This document shows, piece by piece, positions 17,991-27,516 of a stretch of DNA of 64,000 bases. The notes beneath the pieces are model-generated. The model had not been told where the DNA came from. It saw nothing but the letters and a program-made list of their open reading frames with translations, and made no database searches. The stretch is taken from contig CAVVYA010000017.1 of NCBI GenBank assembly GCA_963752345.1, positions 186,001 to 250,000 on the forward strand, read 5' to 3'. The stretch is from CAVVYA01 sp963752345. GTDB taxonomy: Bacteria; Pseudomonadota; Alphaproteobacteria; SMXQ01. Position 1 is the stretch's first letter. Each line of letters opens with the position of its first letter. The translations under genes were made by a program, and so were the position numbers.

Positions 17991-18743
17991 ATGACCGAGA
18001 ATCCGGACGAGTCGAGGGCCGCTACGCCTCGCCAATCGCGCCGAATCCTGCCCCTCGCCATACTGTTGCTCGGCACTGCCGCATTTTTCGCGTTCGGCCT
18101 GCAGGACCGGGTTTCCTGCGCCTGGTTGGGCGCACATCAGGAAGGGCTGACCGGGTTTATCGCCGCCCACGAACTCACGGCTGTGGTGGTGTACATGGCC
18201 GGCTACGCTCTCGCCGTGGCCTTGTCGCTGCCGATCAGTGCGCTCCTCACTCTGGCCGGCGGATTTCTGTTCGGATTATGGTTGGGCACCGCCTATGTGG
18301 TGACCGCCGCGACCCTCGGGGCAATGGTCCTTTTCCTCGCCGCGCGCAGCGCCATGGGACACGGGTTGCGCGGCCGGGCGGGACCGGCGGTGGCCCGCAT
18401 GGAGCAAGGCTTCCGCGACAATGCGATGAGCTACCTGCTGTTTCTCAGGCTGACCCCGCTGTTTCCATTCTGGCTCGTGAACCTGGTGGCGGCCGTGGTC
18501 GGCATTCCCCTGCGCACGTTCGTGATCGCGACCTTTGTCGGCATTATTCCCGCGAGCTTCGTCTATGCCAGCGTGGGGAATGGTCTCGGCGCCTTGTTCG
18601 AAAGCGGAGAGCCATGCGACCCCCGCGTTCTGACGAGTGCCCGCGTCGTGCTGCCGTTGGTCGGGCTCGCCCTCCTGTCCCTGGTGCCTGTCATCTATAA
18701 GAAACTGCGCGGCAATCCGATGGATAAGGACAATAGGGCATGA
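17991..18743 (+). CDS. TVP38/TMEM64 (DedA-like) family membrane protein
   Basis: The 250-residue integral membrane protein has about six hydrophobic segments. The SNARE-associated/VTT-type core is visible: ALAVALSLPISALLTLAGGFLFG, then FLRLTPLFPFWLVNLVAAVVGIP and FVGIIPASFVYASVGNGLG. Members of this superfamily are implicated in lipid scrambling or membrane homeostasis; no specific activity can be assigned here. The ATGA overlap with the following FAD disulfide oxidoreductase is a recurrent pairing and suggests joint function. The frame is intact. Confidence 0.88.
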   Translation: MTENPDESRAATPRQSRRILPLAILLLGTAAFFAFGLQDRVSCAWLGAHQEGLTGFIAAHELTAVVVYMAGYALAVALSLPISALLTLAGGFLFGLWLGTAYVVTAATLGAMVLFLAARSAMGHGLRGRAGPAVARMEQGFRDNAMSYLLFLRLTPLFPFWLVNLVAAVVGIPLRTFVIATFVGIIPASFVYASVGNGLGALFESGEPCDPRVLTSARVVLPLVGLALLSLVPVIYKKLRGNPMDKDNRA

Positions 18744-20161
18744 GCGAGGCGATCAAGACCGACCTGTGCGTCATCGGCGCCGGCGCGGCCGGCCTGACGG
18801 TCGCAGCCGGCGCGTCGCAGATGGGTGCGCGGACCGTGCTGATCGAACAGCACAAGATGGGCGGCGAATGCCTGAATACCGGCTGCGTGCCGTCGAAGGC
18901 GTTGCTTGCCGCCGGGCACGCGGTCCACGGCGCCCGGCGCGGCCATAACTTCGGCGTCGATACCCACGCCCCGGTCGATTGGACCGGCGTGCAGGATTAT
19001 GTGCGCGGCGTCATCGCGGCGCTTGCGCCCAACGATTCGGCGGAACGCTTCGAAGGCTTGGGCGTGCGTGTCGTGAAGGCCGCTGCCCGCTTCGTATCGC
19101 CCGACGCGGTCGTTGCCGGCGATTTGCAGGTGCGCGCCCGGCGCTTCGTCATCGCAACAGGCTCGAAGCCGGTCGTCCCCTCGATCGAGGGCATCGATCG
19201 GACGCCTTATCTGACCAACGAAACCATCTTCGAAACTCCGACCCGGCCCGAGCATCTCATCATCCTCGGCGGCGGCGCCATCGGAGTCGAAATGGCGCAA
19301 GCCCATGCGCGCCTCGGTTGCCGCGTGACGCTGCTCGAACTGCGCTCAATTTTGAGCGGCGAGGATGCCGAACTGGTGAATGTCGTGCGCAGCCGGTTGC
19401 TGGGCGAAGGTGTTGTGATCCACGAGCAGGTTCATGTGCGCAAGATCACGGCCGGCAAAGGTGAAATCGCGCTCGCCACGGATATTGGTGGATTGATGCA
19501 TCAGATCATCGGATCCCACCTGCTCGTGGCCACCGGGCGGCGCGCCAACGTGGATGAACTCGGACTCGAGGCGGCGGGCATCGAGGCTTCCTCGCGCGGC
19601 ATCATGGTCGATGCCCGCTTGCGCACCACCAACAAGCGCGTGTTCGCCATTGGCGATGTGACGGGCGGCCCGCAGTTTACCCACGTGGCGAGCTACCACG
19701 CGGGAATCGTGCTGCGCAACGCGCTGTTCCGCCTGCCCGCCAAGGCGCGCCACGACGCGGTGCCACGGGTGACCTATACCGCGCCCGAACTGGCCAGCGT
19801 CGGCGTCAACGCGAATGATGCGCGGGAGCAATTCGGCAAGATCCGCATCCTGCGCTGGCCGTTCGCCGAAAACGACCGTGCCCAAACCGACGGGGACGTC
19901 GACGGCATGATCAAGGTCGTCGCCACGGCCCGTGGCCGGGTGCTCGGGGCGGGCATCGTCGGGCGCTCGGCCGGAGAATTGATCCTGCCCTGGGTCCTGG
20001 CGGTCAACGGGAAGTTGTCCCTGGCCGACATGGCCGGCGTGATCGCGCCGTATCCCACCCTCAGCGAGGCGTCCAAACGGGTCGCCGGCAGCTTCTACAC
20101 GGCTAGGCTGTTCGGCAAGTCTACCAGGCGCCTGGTCCGCTTCTTATCGTGGTTTGGCTAA
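18740..20161 (+). CDS. FAD-dependent disulfide oxidoreductase, MerA/Lpd-like
   Basis: The 473-residue flavoprotein has an FAD site, CVIGAGAAGLTVAAGASQMG (about 10-29), a redox-active pair GGECLNTGCVPSKAL (about 48-62) and a second Rossmann fold LIILGGGAIGVEMAQAHARLG (about 172-192). An FAD-closing motif RVFAIGDVTGGPQFTH follows. The C-terminal dimerisation domain carries APYPTLSEASKR where Lpd and glutathione reductase have a His-Pro-Thr catalytic dyad, so the usual acid/base His is a Tyr. It is probably neither a pyruvate-dehydrogenase Lpd (no E1/E2 genes nearby) nor mercuric reductase (no MerR, MerT or N-terminal HMA domain). Coupling with the TVP38 gene suggests a membrane-linked redox role. 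Confidence 0.85.
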   Translation: MSEAIKTDLCVIGAGAAGLTVAAGASQMGARTVLIEQHKMGGECLNTGCVPSKALLAAGHAVHGARRGHNFGVDTHAPVDWTGVQDYVRGVIAALAPNDSAERFEGLGVRVVKAAARFVSPDAVVAGDLQVRARRFVIATGSKPVVPSIEGIDRTPYLTNETIFETPTRPEHLIILGGGAIGVEMAQAHARLGCRVTLLELRSILSGEDAELVNVVRSRLLGEGVVIHEQVHVRKITAGKGEIALATDIGGLMHQIIGSHLLVATGRRANVDELGLEAAGIEASSRGIMVDARLRTTNKRVFAIGDVTGGPQFTHVASYHAGIVLRNALFRLPAKARHDAVPRVTYTAPELASVGVNANDAREQFGKIRILRWPFAENDRAQTDGDVDGMIKVVATARGRVLGAGIVGRSAGELILPWVLAVNGKLSLADMAGVIAPYPTLSEASKRVAGSFYTARLFGKSTRRLVRFLSWFG

Positions 20162-20236
20162 GGAATTCGGCGGCGGCCGGCCCTCGCCGGGATGCTTCGT
20201 CCCGAAATGGCCCCTCTCGTCGCGATGCGCTAGACT

Positions 20237-21700
20237 ATGACCATGAACGAGCCAAAACGGTCGCTTCCGCTGGTGGGCAGCCTGTCCGTCCGGTTGCTGG
20301 TCTTCACTGCCGTCTTCGTCATGCTGGCCGAGGTGCTGATCTATGCGCCCTCGATCGCCCGTTACCGCTGGACCTATTTCGAAGACCATATCGCCAGTGG
20401 CCATCTCGCCGCCCTGGCTCTCGAAGCGACCCCCGACAACAACCTCAGCCCGGAGCTCGAACGCGAACTGCTGCGCCATGTCGGCGCGCATGGCGTGGTG
20501 CTGCAACGCGCCATGTCGAAAGCCCTGGTGCTGAGCGACCGTATGCCGCCCGAGGTCGACGTTATGGTCAACCTTCAGCGCGGCACGTTCGTTGATAAGA
20601 TCATCGATGCGTTCGAATCGTTGCTGCAGACCGAGAACCGCGTCATCCGCGTGCGCGGGCCCTCGCTACAGGACCCGAAGATCATCGTCGAAGTCATTCT
20701 CGACGAGACCCCGCTACGTCACGAGATGTACGAATTCTCAGGCCGCATCCTCGGCCTTTCCATCGTCATCTCGCTGATTGCGGGCGCGCTCGTCTACATC
20801 ACGCTGCATTGGCTGATGGTGCGGCCGATGCGCCGCCTGACCGAGAGCATGATTGCGTTTCGCGAACACCCCGAAGACCCCACGCGCATGACCAAGCCGA
20901 GCCGGCGGCGCGACGAGATCGGCCTCGCGGAACGCGAATTCGCCGTGCTGCAGAGCCGCTTGCGCGCGGCACTCGGTCACCGCGCGCGGCTGGCCACCCT
21001 GGGCGAGGCCGTTGCCAAGATCAATCACGACCTGCGCGGCATCCTGTCGACCGCGCAGCTCGTCTCCGACCGGTTGGCGAGCAGCAATGATCCGGAGGTG
21101 CGCCGCGCCACGCCGGTGCTGATGAAATCGATTGATCGCGCAGTCACCCTGTGCAGCCGCATTCTCGATTTTTCCAAGCCACGGCCGGATATCGCGGCCG
21201 AGACCTTCGCGCTCGGCGAACTGGCGACCGACGTGGCCGCGGCTCTGTCGCCGGTGATGCCGCCGGGTGCCGAGGTGTCGAACAACATTCCGGCCGATTT
21301 CGACCTTTACGCCGATCGCGATCAACTGTTCCGCGTGCTCAGCAACCTGGTGCGCAATGCGGCCGAGGCGGGTGCCACCCGCATCGCCGTGGGCGCCCGC
21401 CACGAAAACAGCGCCACCGGCCGCCGCGCCATCATCGAGATCGCCGACAATGGTCCCGGCCTGCCCGAGCCGGTGCGCCAGCGCCTGTTTCAGCCGTTCG
21501 CCGGCAGCAGCCGCAACGGCGGCAGCGGGCTCGGCCTGGCAATCGCGCGGGATCTGGCTTTGGCCCACGGCGGCGATCTGACCCTGGTGTCCACCGGGCC
21601 GGACGGCACGGCCTTCCGCCTCAGCCTGCCGCAGCCGGCGCGGACCGGGCCGCGCAGCCGCCGTCCGGCACCGCGCGGGGCGTGGCGCGCCGCCGAATAA
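20237..21700 (+). CDS. membrane sensor histidine kinase
   Basis: The 487-residue kinase has TM1 (about 17-38), a periplasmic sensor (about 40-168), TM2 (about 170-192), HAMP (about 193-245), a HisKA region with phospho-acceptor His264 in INHDLRGILSTAQL, and HATPase motifs N (LVRNAAEAG), G1 (IADNGPGLP) and G2 (GGSGLGLAIARDL). The H-box HDLRG is of the HDLR type rather than HELR. It ends in an Arg/Pro-rich tail. No response regulator is adjacent, so it is an orphan whose partner lies elsewhere. Upstream is the FAD enzyme (75-bp gap), downstream tam. Confidence 0.92.
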   Translation: MTMNEPKRSLPLVGSLSVRLLVFTAVFVMLAEVLIYAPSIARYRWTYFEDHIASGHLAALALEATPDNNLSPELERELLRHVGAHGVVLQRAMSKALVLSDRMPPEVDVMVNLQRGTFVDKIIDAFESLLQTENRVIRVRGPSLQDPKIIVEVILDETPLRHEMYEFSGRILGLSIVISLIAGALVYITLHWLMVRPMRRLTESMIAFREHPEDPTRMTKPSRRRDEIGLAEREFAVLQSRLRAALGHRARLATLGEAVAKINHDLRGILSTAQLVSDRLASSNDPEVRRATPVLMKSIDRAVTLCSRILDFSKPRPDIAAETFALGELATDVAAALSPVMPPGAEVSNNIPADFDLYADRDQLFRVLSNLVRNAAEAGATRIAVGARHENSATGRRAIIEIADNGPGLPEPVRQRLFQPFAGSSRNGGSGLGLAIARDLALAHGGDLTLVSTGPDGTAFRLSLPQPARTGPRSRRPAPRGAWRAAE

Positions 21701-21732
21701 TCCATTCATTTCATTGTTTGAAAGCGTCGCCG

Positions 21733-22512
21733 ATGCCCTGGGATCCTGGCCAGTATCTGAAGTTTGCCGCGCCGCGCGAAAGGCCGGCGCTCGACCTGCT
21801 CGCCCGCGTTCCCGTCGGCAATCCCGGACGCGTCTACGATCTCGGCTGCGGCAGCGGCAATACCACGCGCCTGCTGCAGCAGCGCTGGCCGCGGGCGCGC
21901 ATCACCGGCGTCGACAGTTCGCCCGAGATGCTGGCCGAGGCGCGCGCCGCGAGTGCCGCCTCGAAGGCACGCTACCCACTCGAATACATGCAGGGCGATC
22001 TCGCCACCTGGCTGCCCGGCGATCCGGTCGATGTGTTCTATTCCAATGCCGCATTGCATTGGCTCGGCGGGCACCAGGTGCTGTTGCCACGGCTGATGCG
22101 CTCGCTGATGCCCCATGGCGTGCTGGCGCTCCAGATGCCGACCGGGCAGGATCAGCCGCGTCTCGCGGTGCTGGCGGAGCTCGCGGACCAGCCGCGCTGG
22201 CGCGACCGCCTGGTGCCGCTGCTGTTTCCCCGGGTCGGCACGCCGGCCGATTATCATGACCTGTTGGCGCCGCACGCGCGCGGCCTCGATATCTGGCAGA
22301 CCGAGTATCTGCACGTCCTGACGGGAGATGATCCGGTGGCGGAATGGACGCGCGGATCGTCGCTCGGCCCGCTGCTCGCGGCGCTGGACGAGGGCGAAGC
22401 GCGGGAATTCTTCGGCGAGTATGCCGCACGCATGCGTGGCGCCTATCCGAAGCGCGCCGACGGCACGACCCTGCTGCCGTTCCCGCGCATTTTCATCGTC
22501 GCGCAGCGCTGA
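21733..22512 (+). CDS. tam: trans-aconitate 2-methyltransferase
   Basis: The 259-residue class-I SAM methyltransferase has the Tam signature WDPGQYLKFAAPRERPALDLL at the N-terminus, SAM motif I VYDLGCGSGNTTRLL, acidic GVDSSPEML, and YSNAALHWLGGH, all diagnostic of Tam. It methylates trans-aconitate, a by-product that inhibits the TCA cycle. The ATG at 21733 leaves a 32-bp gap to the kinase gene. It converges on ggt 15 bases downstream. The frame is intact. Confidence 0.94.
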   Translation: MPWDPGQYLKFAAPRERPALDLLARVPVGNPGRVYDLGCGSGNTTRLLQQRWPRARITGVDSSPEMLAEARAASAASKARYPLEYMQGDLATWLPGDPVDVFYSNAALHWLGGHQVLLPRLMRSLMPHGVLALQMPTGQDQPRLAVLAELADQPRWRDRLVPLLFPRVGTPADYHDLLAPHARGLDIWQTEYLHVLTGDDPVAEWTRGSSLGPLLAALDEGEAREFFGEYAARMRGAYPKRADGTTLLPFPRIFIVAQR

Positions 22513-22527
22513 CGCCACAAAACTCGA

Positions 22528-24326
22528 TCAGTCGCCGAGTGCCGCGCCTTCACGGCGCGGATCGGCGCCGCCGTAGAGCTTGCCGTCCTTGATCTCGATG
22601 CCCTGCAGGCCGCTGATCATGCGCACCAGCTTGACCTCGTGGCCGCGCGCTTCCAACTCGCGTTTGAGCATGGCGATCCGCGTATCCCGTTCGAGCTCGG
22701 TCGGCCCGTTGCGGTTGACGAAGTGGGGCAGGCTGATCGCCTGTTGCACGTCGAGCTTCCAGTCGAGCACGCCGATCAGGGATTGCGCGACATAGCCGAT
22801 GATGTCGACGCCGCCGGGCGAGCCGATGGCGAGTTGCAGCTTGCCGTCCGCGTCGAACGCCAAGGTCGGCGCCATGGAGCTGCGCGGCCGCTTGCCCCCC
22901 TCCACCCGGTTGGCCGCTGGCCGCCCGTCGGCCGTCGGCATTACCGAGAAGTCGGTCAGTTCGTTGTTGAGGAAGAAGCCGCGCACGAAGATGCGCGAGC
23001 CGAAAGCATAGCCCACCGAGGTGGTCATCGCCACGCCGTTGCCTTCGTCATCGACCACGCTGATATGGCTGGTGGAGGGAATTTCCGCTTCGAACGACAG
23101 GCCGTGCAGCCAGGTCCGGCGCGACGGCGGCTCGCCGGGCTTCGCCAGGCCCATGCTGCGCTGGCGCGAAATCAGCGCCGAGCGTTGCGCCAGGTAGTTG
23201 CGGCTGATCAGGCCTTCGACCGGCACCGGTACGAAATCGGGATCGGCGCCGTAGGCGCGGTCGGCATAGGCGAGCTTCTCGGCTTCCGCGATCAGATGGA
23301 CGGCTTCGGCCGACAGGGGTTCGAGCAGCGCCATGTCGAAGCGCTGGATCAGGCTCAGGGTCTGCAGCACGGCGATGCCGCCGGTCGACGGCGGGCCCAT
23401 GCCGCACAGCTTGTAGAGCCGATAGGGGCCGCACACCGGATCGCGCTCCTTGGCCTGGTAGCCGGCGAGGTCGGATTCGCTGAGCAGGCCCGGATTGGAG
23501 GCAGCACGCACCGCCGCGGCGATATCGCGCGCGATATCGCCGGTGTAGAAGGCTTCGGCGCCTTCCTCGGCAATCTGCCGCAGGGTCGCGGCCAGCGCGG
23601 GATTGCGCAGGCGTGTGCCGACGGTGAGCGGCGTGCCGGACGCGTCGTAGAAATAAGCGCGCGCTTCGGGAAAATCCTTGAGCGTACGATCGTTGGCGAC
23701 GGAGCGGTACAAACGATCGGAAATCTCGAAGCCGCGCTCGGCCAACGCGATCGTCGGCCGAAACAAATCCGCCCACGCCATTTGCCCATAGTCGCGGTGC
23801 GCCGCTTCCAGCATGCTCAAGACGCCGGGCACGCCGACGGCAATGCCGCCAAAGCGCATCTGGTCGCGCGGCTTGGGCTTACCGTCCCGTGTGAGAAACA
23901 GATCGGGGCCCGCGGCCGCCGGCGCGGTCTCGCGGCCGTCGTAGCTTTTGACCTTGCCGTCATCGGCATTGTAGTGCAGCAGGAACGCGCCGCCGCCGAT
24001 ACCCGAGGATTGCGGTTCGACCAGGGTCAAGGCGATCTGCACGGCGATTGCCGCATCGACCGCCGATCCGCCGCGCCGCAGGATGTCGCGACCGACCGCC
24101 GCGGCGACCGGGTTCGCGGCGGCGACCATCTGGCGCTCGGCGACGGCCGCCCGGCGCGTCTCGTCGGTCGCATTGCCGACTTCCTCGTCCGCACCGGCCG
24201 GCACCTGGGCAAGCAGAACGGCTGGACGATCATCGGCAGCCAACTGGGGCGCCGCGCCCCGAGCGCCAAGCCAAGCACGATGAAGAACCAGGGCAAACCG
24301 CTGGTCGAGGGTTTGCGCAGCGCCAT
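22528..24326 (-). CDS. ggt: gamma-glutamyltransferase (one frameshift in the signal region)
   Basis: The periplasmic N-terminal-nucleophile hydrolase cleaves gamma-glutamyl bonds of glutathione and autoprocesses into two subunits. The nucleophile Thr is in STSHISVVDDEGNGVAMTTS. Also present are GGSAVDAAIAVQ, SSGIGGGAFLLHY, FLNNELTDFS, and SSMAPTLAFD with GSPGG. A hydrophobic signal peptide, MALRKPSTSGLPWFFIVLGL, starting at ATG 24326 is in another frame and joins the mature enzyme if one base is missing near 24249-24258. Without that repair the gene would start internally without a leader. It is convergent with tam. Confidence 0.93.
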
Positions 24327-24507
24327 TGGGTCGTCTCCCACAAGTCGATCCGAGCCCTGTTTTCGCCCCGCCAGGACCCGGTTATCTTGGCATAACTTAC
24401 CACAAAGCCTACATAATCAGGATCCACACCGGCCGCATTATTCGTTTTGCGCCGCAGCATAATGGGCGTAAAAAGCAGCCGCGCCCGCGCTCGCCAAGGA
24501 GGCTCAG

Positions 24508-25348
24508 GTGTCGACGTCATCACGCAGCAGCAACGCCATCACGGTACCGGCGCTTCGGGCCCGCAAAGGCGGCGAACCCATCGTCAGCCTGACCGCCTAT
24601 ACCACGCCCATGGCGCGCCGGCTCGACCCCTATATGGATATGCTGCTGGTCGGCAATTCGCTGGGCATGGTGATCTACGGCTTCGAGACGACGCTCGGCG
24701 TGACGGTCGAGATGATGATTGCCCATGGTGCCGCGGTGGTGCGCGGCGCCCAGCATGCCTGTGTCGTCGTCGACCTGCCGTTCGGCTCCTATCAGGTGTC
24801 CCCCTTCGAAGCCTACCGCACCGCCGCCCGCGTCATGATCGAGACTGGCTGTGACGCGGTGAAGCTGGAAGGCGGCGTCGAGATGGCCGAAACCGTGAAA
24901 TTCCTCACCACCCGCGGCATTCCCGGTACTGGGTCATGTCGGCCTGATGCCGCAATCGGTGAAGGCCGCCGGCGGCTATCGTATCCGCGGACGCAATTCG
25001 ACCGACGCCGACCAGGTGCTGGCGGACGGCGAGGCGATCGCCGCGGCGGGAGCCTTCGGCATCGTCGTCGAGGGCACGACCGAGCCGGTGGCGCGCGAAT
25101 TGACCGGACGGGTGCCGGTGCCGACGATCGGCATCGGCGCCTCCGCCGCCTGCGACGGGCAAGTGCTGGTGACCGATGATCTCCTCGGCCTGTTCACCGA
25201 CTTCACGCCGAAGTTCGTCAAGCGCTATGCCGACCTCGCGCCACAGATCGAGACGGCCGCCGCCGACTATGCCCGCGACGTGCGGGCGCGCCGCTTCCCC
25301 GGTGACGAGCACACGTTCGGCGGGGGACCGAAGCGCGTCTCCGGCTGA
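24508..25348 (+). CDS. panB: 3-methyl-2-oxobutanoate hydroxymethyltransferase (one frameshift)
   Basis: The enzyme makes ketopantoate, the first step of pantothenate synthesis. Motifs include VSLTAYTTPMARRLDPYMDM, LVGNSLGMV..G.ETTLGVT, VVDLPFGSYQ, and DAVKLEGG. An extra base at 24922-24926 (CCCGG for CCGG or CCCG) breaks the frame just before VLGHVGLMPQSVKAAGGYRI. The remainder, with GIGASAACDGQVLVTDDLLG and the FVKRYADL tail, is in the next frame. Repaired length is about 279 residues. The start is GTG 24508 with a strong AAGGAGG five bases upstream. panC follows directly. Confidence 0.95.
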
Positions 25349-25381
25349 ATCGTGCTGACAGAACCATCTTTCCGCGACCCG

Positions 25382-26248
25382 ATGATCGAGACCGTCCGCA
25401 GCGTTGCCGCGCTTCGCGCGCGCGTGGCCGAATGGCGCTCCGTGAGCGACGCGCGCGCGGGGCAGATCGCGCTGGTGCCGACCATGGGCGCTCTGCATCT
25501 CGGCCACCTCGCCCTGGTCAAGGCGGCGCGCGCTCGGGCGCAGCATGTGGTCGTCAGCCTGTTCGTCAATCCGACGCAGTTTGGCCCCACCGAGGATTTC
25601 GCGCGTTATCCGCGCGACGAGCTCGCCGATGCCCGGGCGCTCGAGGCGGCCAAGGCCGACCTGCTCTATGCGCCGACGGTGGAGGAGATGTATCCGGAGG
25701 GCTTTGTTACCACGGTGACCGTTCCTGATCTCAGTGCGGAGATGGAAGGTGCCGTGCGGCCGCATCATTTCGCCGGCGTCGCCACGGTGGTCGCCAAGCT
25801 GCTCAATCAGGCCCAGGCCGATCTCGCATTCTTCGGTGAAAAAGATTATCAGCAGCTTCTGGTCATCCGCCGCCTCGCGCGCGATCTCGACATCGGCACG
25901 CGCATCGTCGGTCTGCCGACCGTGCGCGACATCGACGGGCTCGCGCTCTCCTCGCGCAACGCCTACCTAGGACCGGAGGAGCGCAAGATCGCGCCGGCGC
26001 TCTATCGCACCTTGAAGGATCTTGCGGCGGCGCTCGAAGCCGGCCAAGGGCCGGCGGCCGATGTTGTCGAGCGCGCGCGCCAGACGCTTCTCAAGGAGGG
26101 GTTCAGCGGCGTCGACTACCTCGATCTGCGGGATGCGGAAACCCTGGCGCGGTTGGACAAAATCGATCGTCCGGCGCGGCTGCTCGCGGCGGTGCGGCTC
26201 GGCAAGACGCGGCTGATCGATAACGTGCCGGTGAGCCCGGCGCGTTAG
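25382..26248 (+). CDS. panC: pantoate--beta-alanine ligase
   Basis: The 288-residue nucleotidyltransferase-fold ligase condenses pantoate and beta-alanine with ATP. The N-terminal VPTMGALHLGHLALVK carries the HxGH nucleotide motif. Pantoate/ATP contacts include VVSLFVNPTQFGPTEDFARY, FFGEKDYQQLLVIRRL and the KMSK-like LALSSRNAYL. The start is placed at ATG 25382 because homologues begin with a M-x-x-x-R-x-V-A-A-L-R pattern; a GTG at 25352 would add ten unlikely residues. It lies 33 bases after panB in a panBC operon. Its stop overlaps a convergent small gene by four bases. Confidence 0.96.
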   Translation: MIETVRSVAALRARVAEWRSVSDARAGQIALVPTMGALHLGHLALVKAARARAQHVVVSLFVNPTQFGPTEDFARYPRDELADARALEAAKADLLYAPTVEEMYPEGFVTTVTVPDLSAEMEGAVRPHHFAGVATVVAKLLNQAQADLAFFGEKDYQQLLVIRRLARDLDIGTRIVGLPTVRDIDGLALSSRNAYLGPEERKIAPALYRTLKDLAAALEAGQGPAADVVERARQTLLKEGFSGVDYLDLRDAETLARLDKIDRPARLLAAVRLGKTRLIDNVPVSPAR

Positions 26249-26457
26249 GTTCGCGGATCGAGCACGATCTGGCCGCCCGGCGGGCTCCACTTGCCGAAGG
26301 CGAAGATCCACAGCCAGACCAGCCCGATGATCGGGATCACCAGGAAGACGAAATGCCAGCCTGGCCAACCCGCGCGCTTGATCACCCAATAACCGGGCAA
26401 TTGCGGCAAGACGAAGAACAAAAAGAGCAGGATGAGATGCCAGACGCTAAGGCTCAT
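26245..26457 (-). CDS. small membrane protein, hypothetical
   Basis: This 70-residue protein has two predicted membrane helices (about 5-22 and 32-55), the first very Leu/Phe-rich (WHLILLFLFFVLPQLPGYWV). The second half, VFLVIPIIGLVWLWIFAFGKW, ends in a short polar tail (SPPGGQIVLDPRT). I do not recognise a named family, although two-helix proteins of this style occur widely in alphaproteobacteria. Its ATG overlaps the stop of the upstream small gene (ATGA), and its stop overlaps panC on the other strand by four bases. Confidence 0.6.
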   Translation of the reverse strand: MSLSVWHLILLFLFFVLPQLPGYWVIKRAGWPGWHFVFLVIPIIGLVWLWIFAFGKWSPPGGQIVLDPRT

Positions 26458-26647
26458 CGGCCGGCCTCTACCGCACGCGGTGTCCAGCGCGCCCGCGCGA
26501 GGACGAGCCAGAGAAGAAAGATTCCCAATGGCGAAATGAGAAGGAGCAGATCCAGCCCTTCGCAACGCCGGTGCGATCGAGAATTTTCCAGAACGGAATC
26601 CCCAGCAACAGAAGGCCGACGAAAGTGCCGGTCAGTTCCACCGACAT
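26454..26647 (-). CDS. small membrane protein, hypothetical (one frameshift)
   Basis: After restoring one missing base near 26561-26563 the product is about 64 residues: MSVELTGTFVGLLLLGIPFW, a short polar link, then a second hydrophobic helix GLDLLLLISPLGIFLLWLVL and a basic end. Length (194 nt, two more than a multiple of three) fits one deletion. The stop overlaps the next gene's ATG. Two successive tiny two-helix proteins in one transcript, probably starting just downstream of the isochorismatase gene, suggest a membrane complex, but no function can be assigned. Confidence 0.5.
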
Positions 26648-26656
26648 GGCGGCCGT

Positions 26657-27359
26657 CTAGCTCGCTGCCTTCAAGCGCGGCAGGCTGTTCAGATGGCTCA
26701 CCACCTCTTCGACGTGCAGCACGTCGGCGTATTTGTGGTGCAGGTCGAACAGCGCGACCTTGTGCGACAGCATCGAGCGGTCGTAGACGCATTCCTCGAC
26801 CACCGTCATGTGGAAGCCGTTGGAAAAACCTTCGACGACGCTGGCGCGGACGCAGCCCGATGTGCTCTCGCCGCAGACGATCAGGCTGCGCACGCCCCAT
26901 TGCTGCAGGTGGGCGACGAGCGGCGTGCCGAAAAAGCCCGAGGCGCGCTCCTTGTAGATGATCAGGTCGTTCGGTTGCGGCGCGAAATCCTTCCAGATCT
27001 CATAGCCGCTGCCGGGCACGAGTTCTTTCTGGTCCTTCTGGCGATTGGTCGCGGTCACGCGCGGATTGGGATTGGCCGTGGTGTAGACGATCGGAATTCC
27101 CGCAGCGCGCGCGGCCGCGAACAGACTGCTTGGTCGGCTCGATCGCGTTATAGGCATTGATGCCGCAGCTTCCCGGATGGGTCTTGTTGACCTCGGCGAC
27201 CGGCAGCGGCCCGCCGGCATAGACCTTGTTGTAGAGGTCAATGGCCAGCAGGGCCGGCTTGTCGCCCACGCCGCGCCCGGTGCGCTTGAAAAAGTCCGCG
27301 TAGATTTGCTGTTCGCTGGGATCGACGACGTCGGTCCAGCAATGATCGGTGCGTGCCAT
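26657..27359 (-). CDS. isochorismatase-family amidase, N-carbamoylsarcosine amidase-like (one frameshift)
   Basis: The cysteine hydrolase is about 233 residues after removing one extra base near 27125. The catalytic triad is recognisable: Asp in PALLAIDLYNKVYAGG, Lys in DLIIYKERASGFFGTPL, and Cys in CGESTSGCVRASVVEGFSNG. The length and the GESTSGCVRA motif resemble N-carbamoylsarcosine amidohydrolase and related amidases more than nicotinamidase. The substrate is not determined. A paralogue with the same motif lies at 52.2-53.0 kb. It starts at ATG 27359; the terminator at 27465-27493 belongs to the upstream lipoprotein gene. Confidence 0.85.
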
Positions 27360-27464
27360 TACGGCTCCTCCCCAAGTGAAAAATATTTGTCGGATTGTTG
27401 TCCAGCGGCCTGCGCTTTGTCAAAGCGGAAGGTGCCGGCCGGAAAAATTAGGCCAATAAAATCA

Positions 27465-27493
27465 AAAGGGCCGCCCAAGAGGGACGGCCCTTT
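27465..27493 (-). terminator. intrinsic terminator of the lipoprotein gene
   Basis: A perfect 9-bp inverted repeat (AAAGGGCCG / CGGCCCTTT) with an 11-base loop lies 23 bases beyond the stop of the coiled-coil lipoprotein gene. On the minus strand it is followed by TTTTGATTTT, a good U-rich tail. Confidence 0.85.
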
Positions 27494-27516
27494 CCGATTG
27501 CGTGCGACGCATCTTT

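Noticed and set aside
18740..20161. Mercuric reductase
   Set aside because: No N-terminal HMA domain, no C-terminal vicinal Cys pair, and no merR/merT/merP neighbours.
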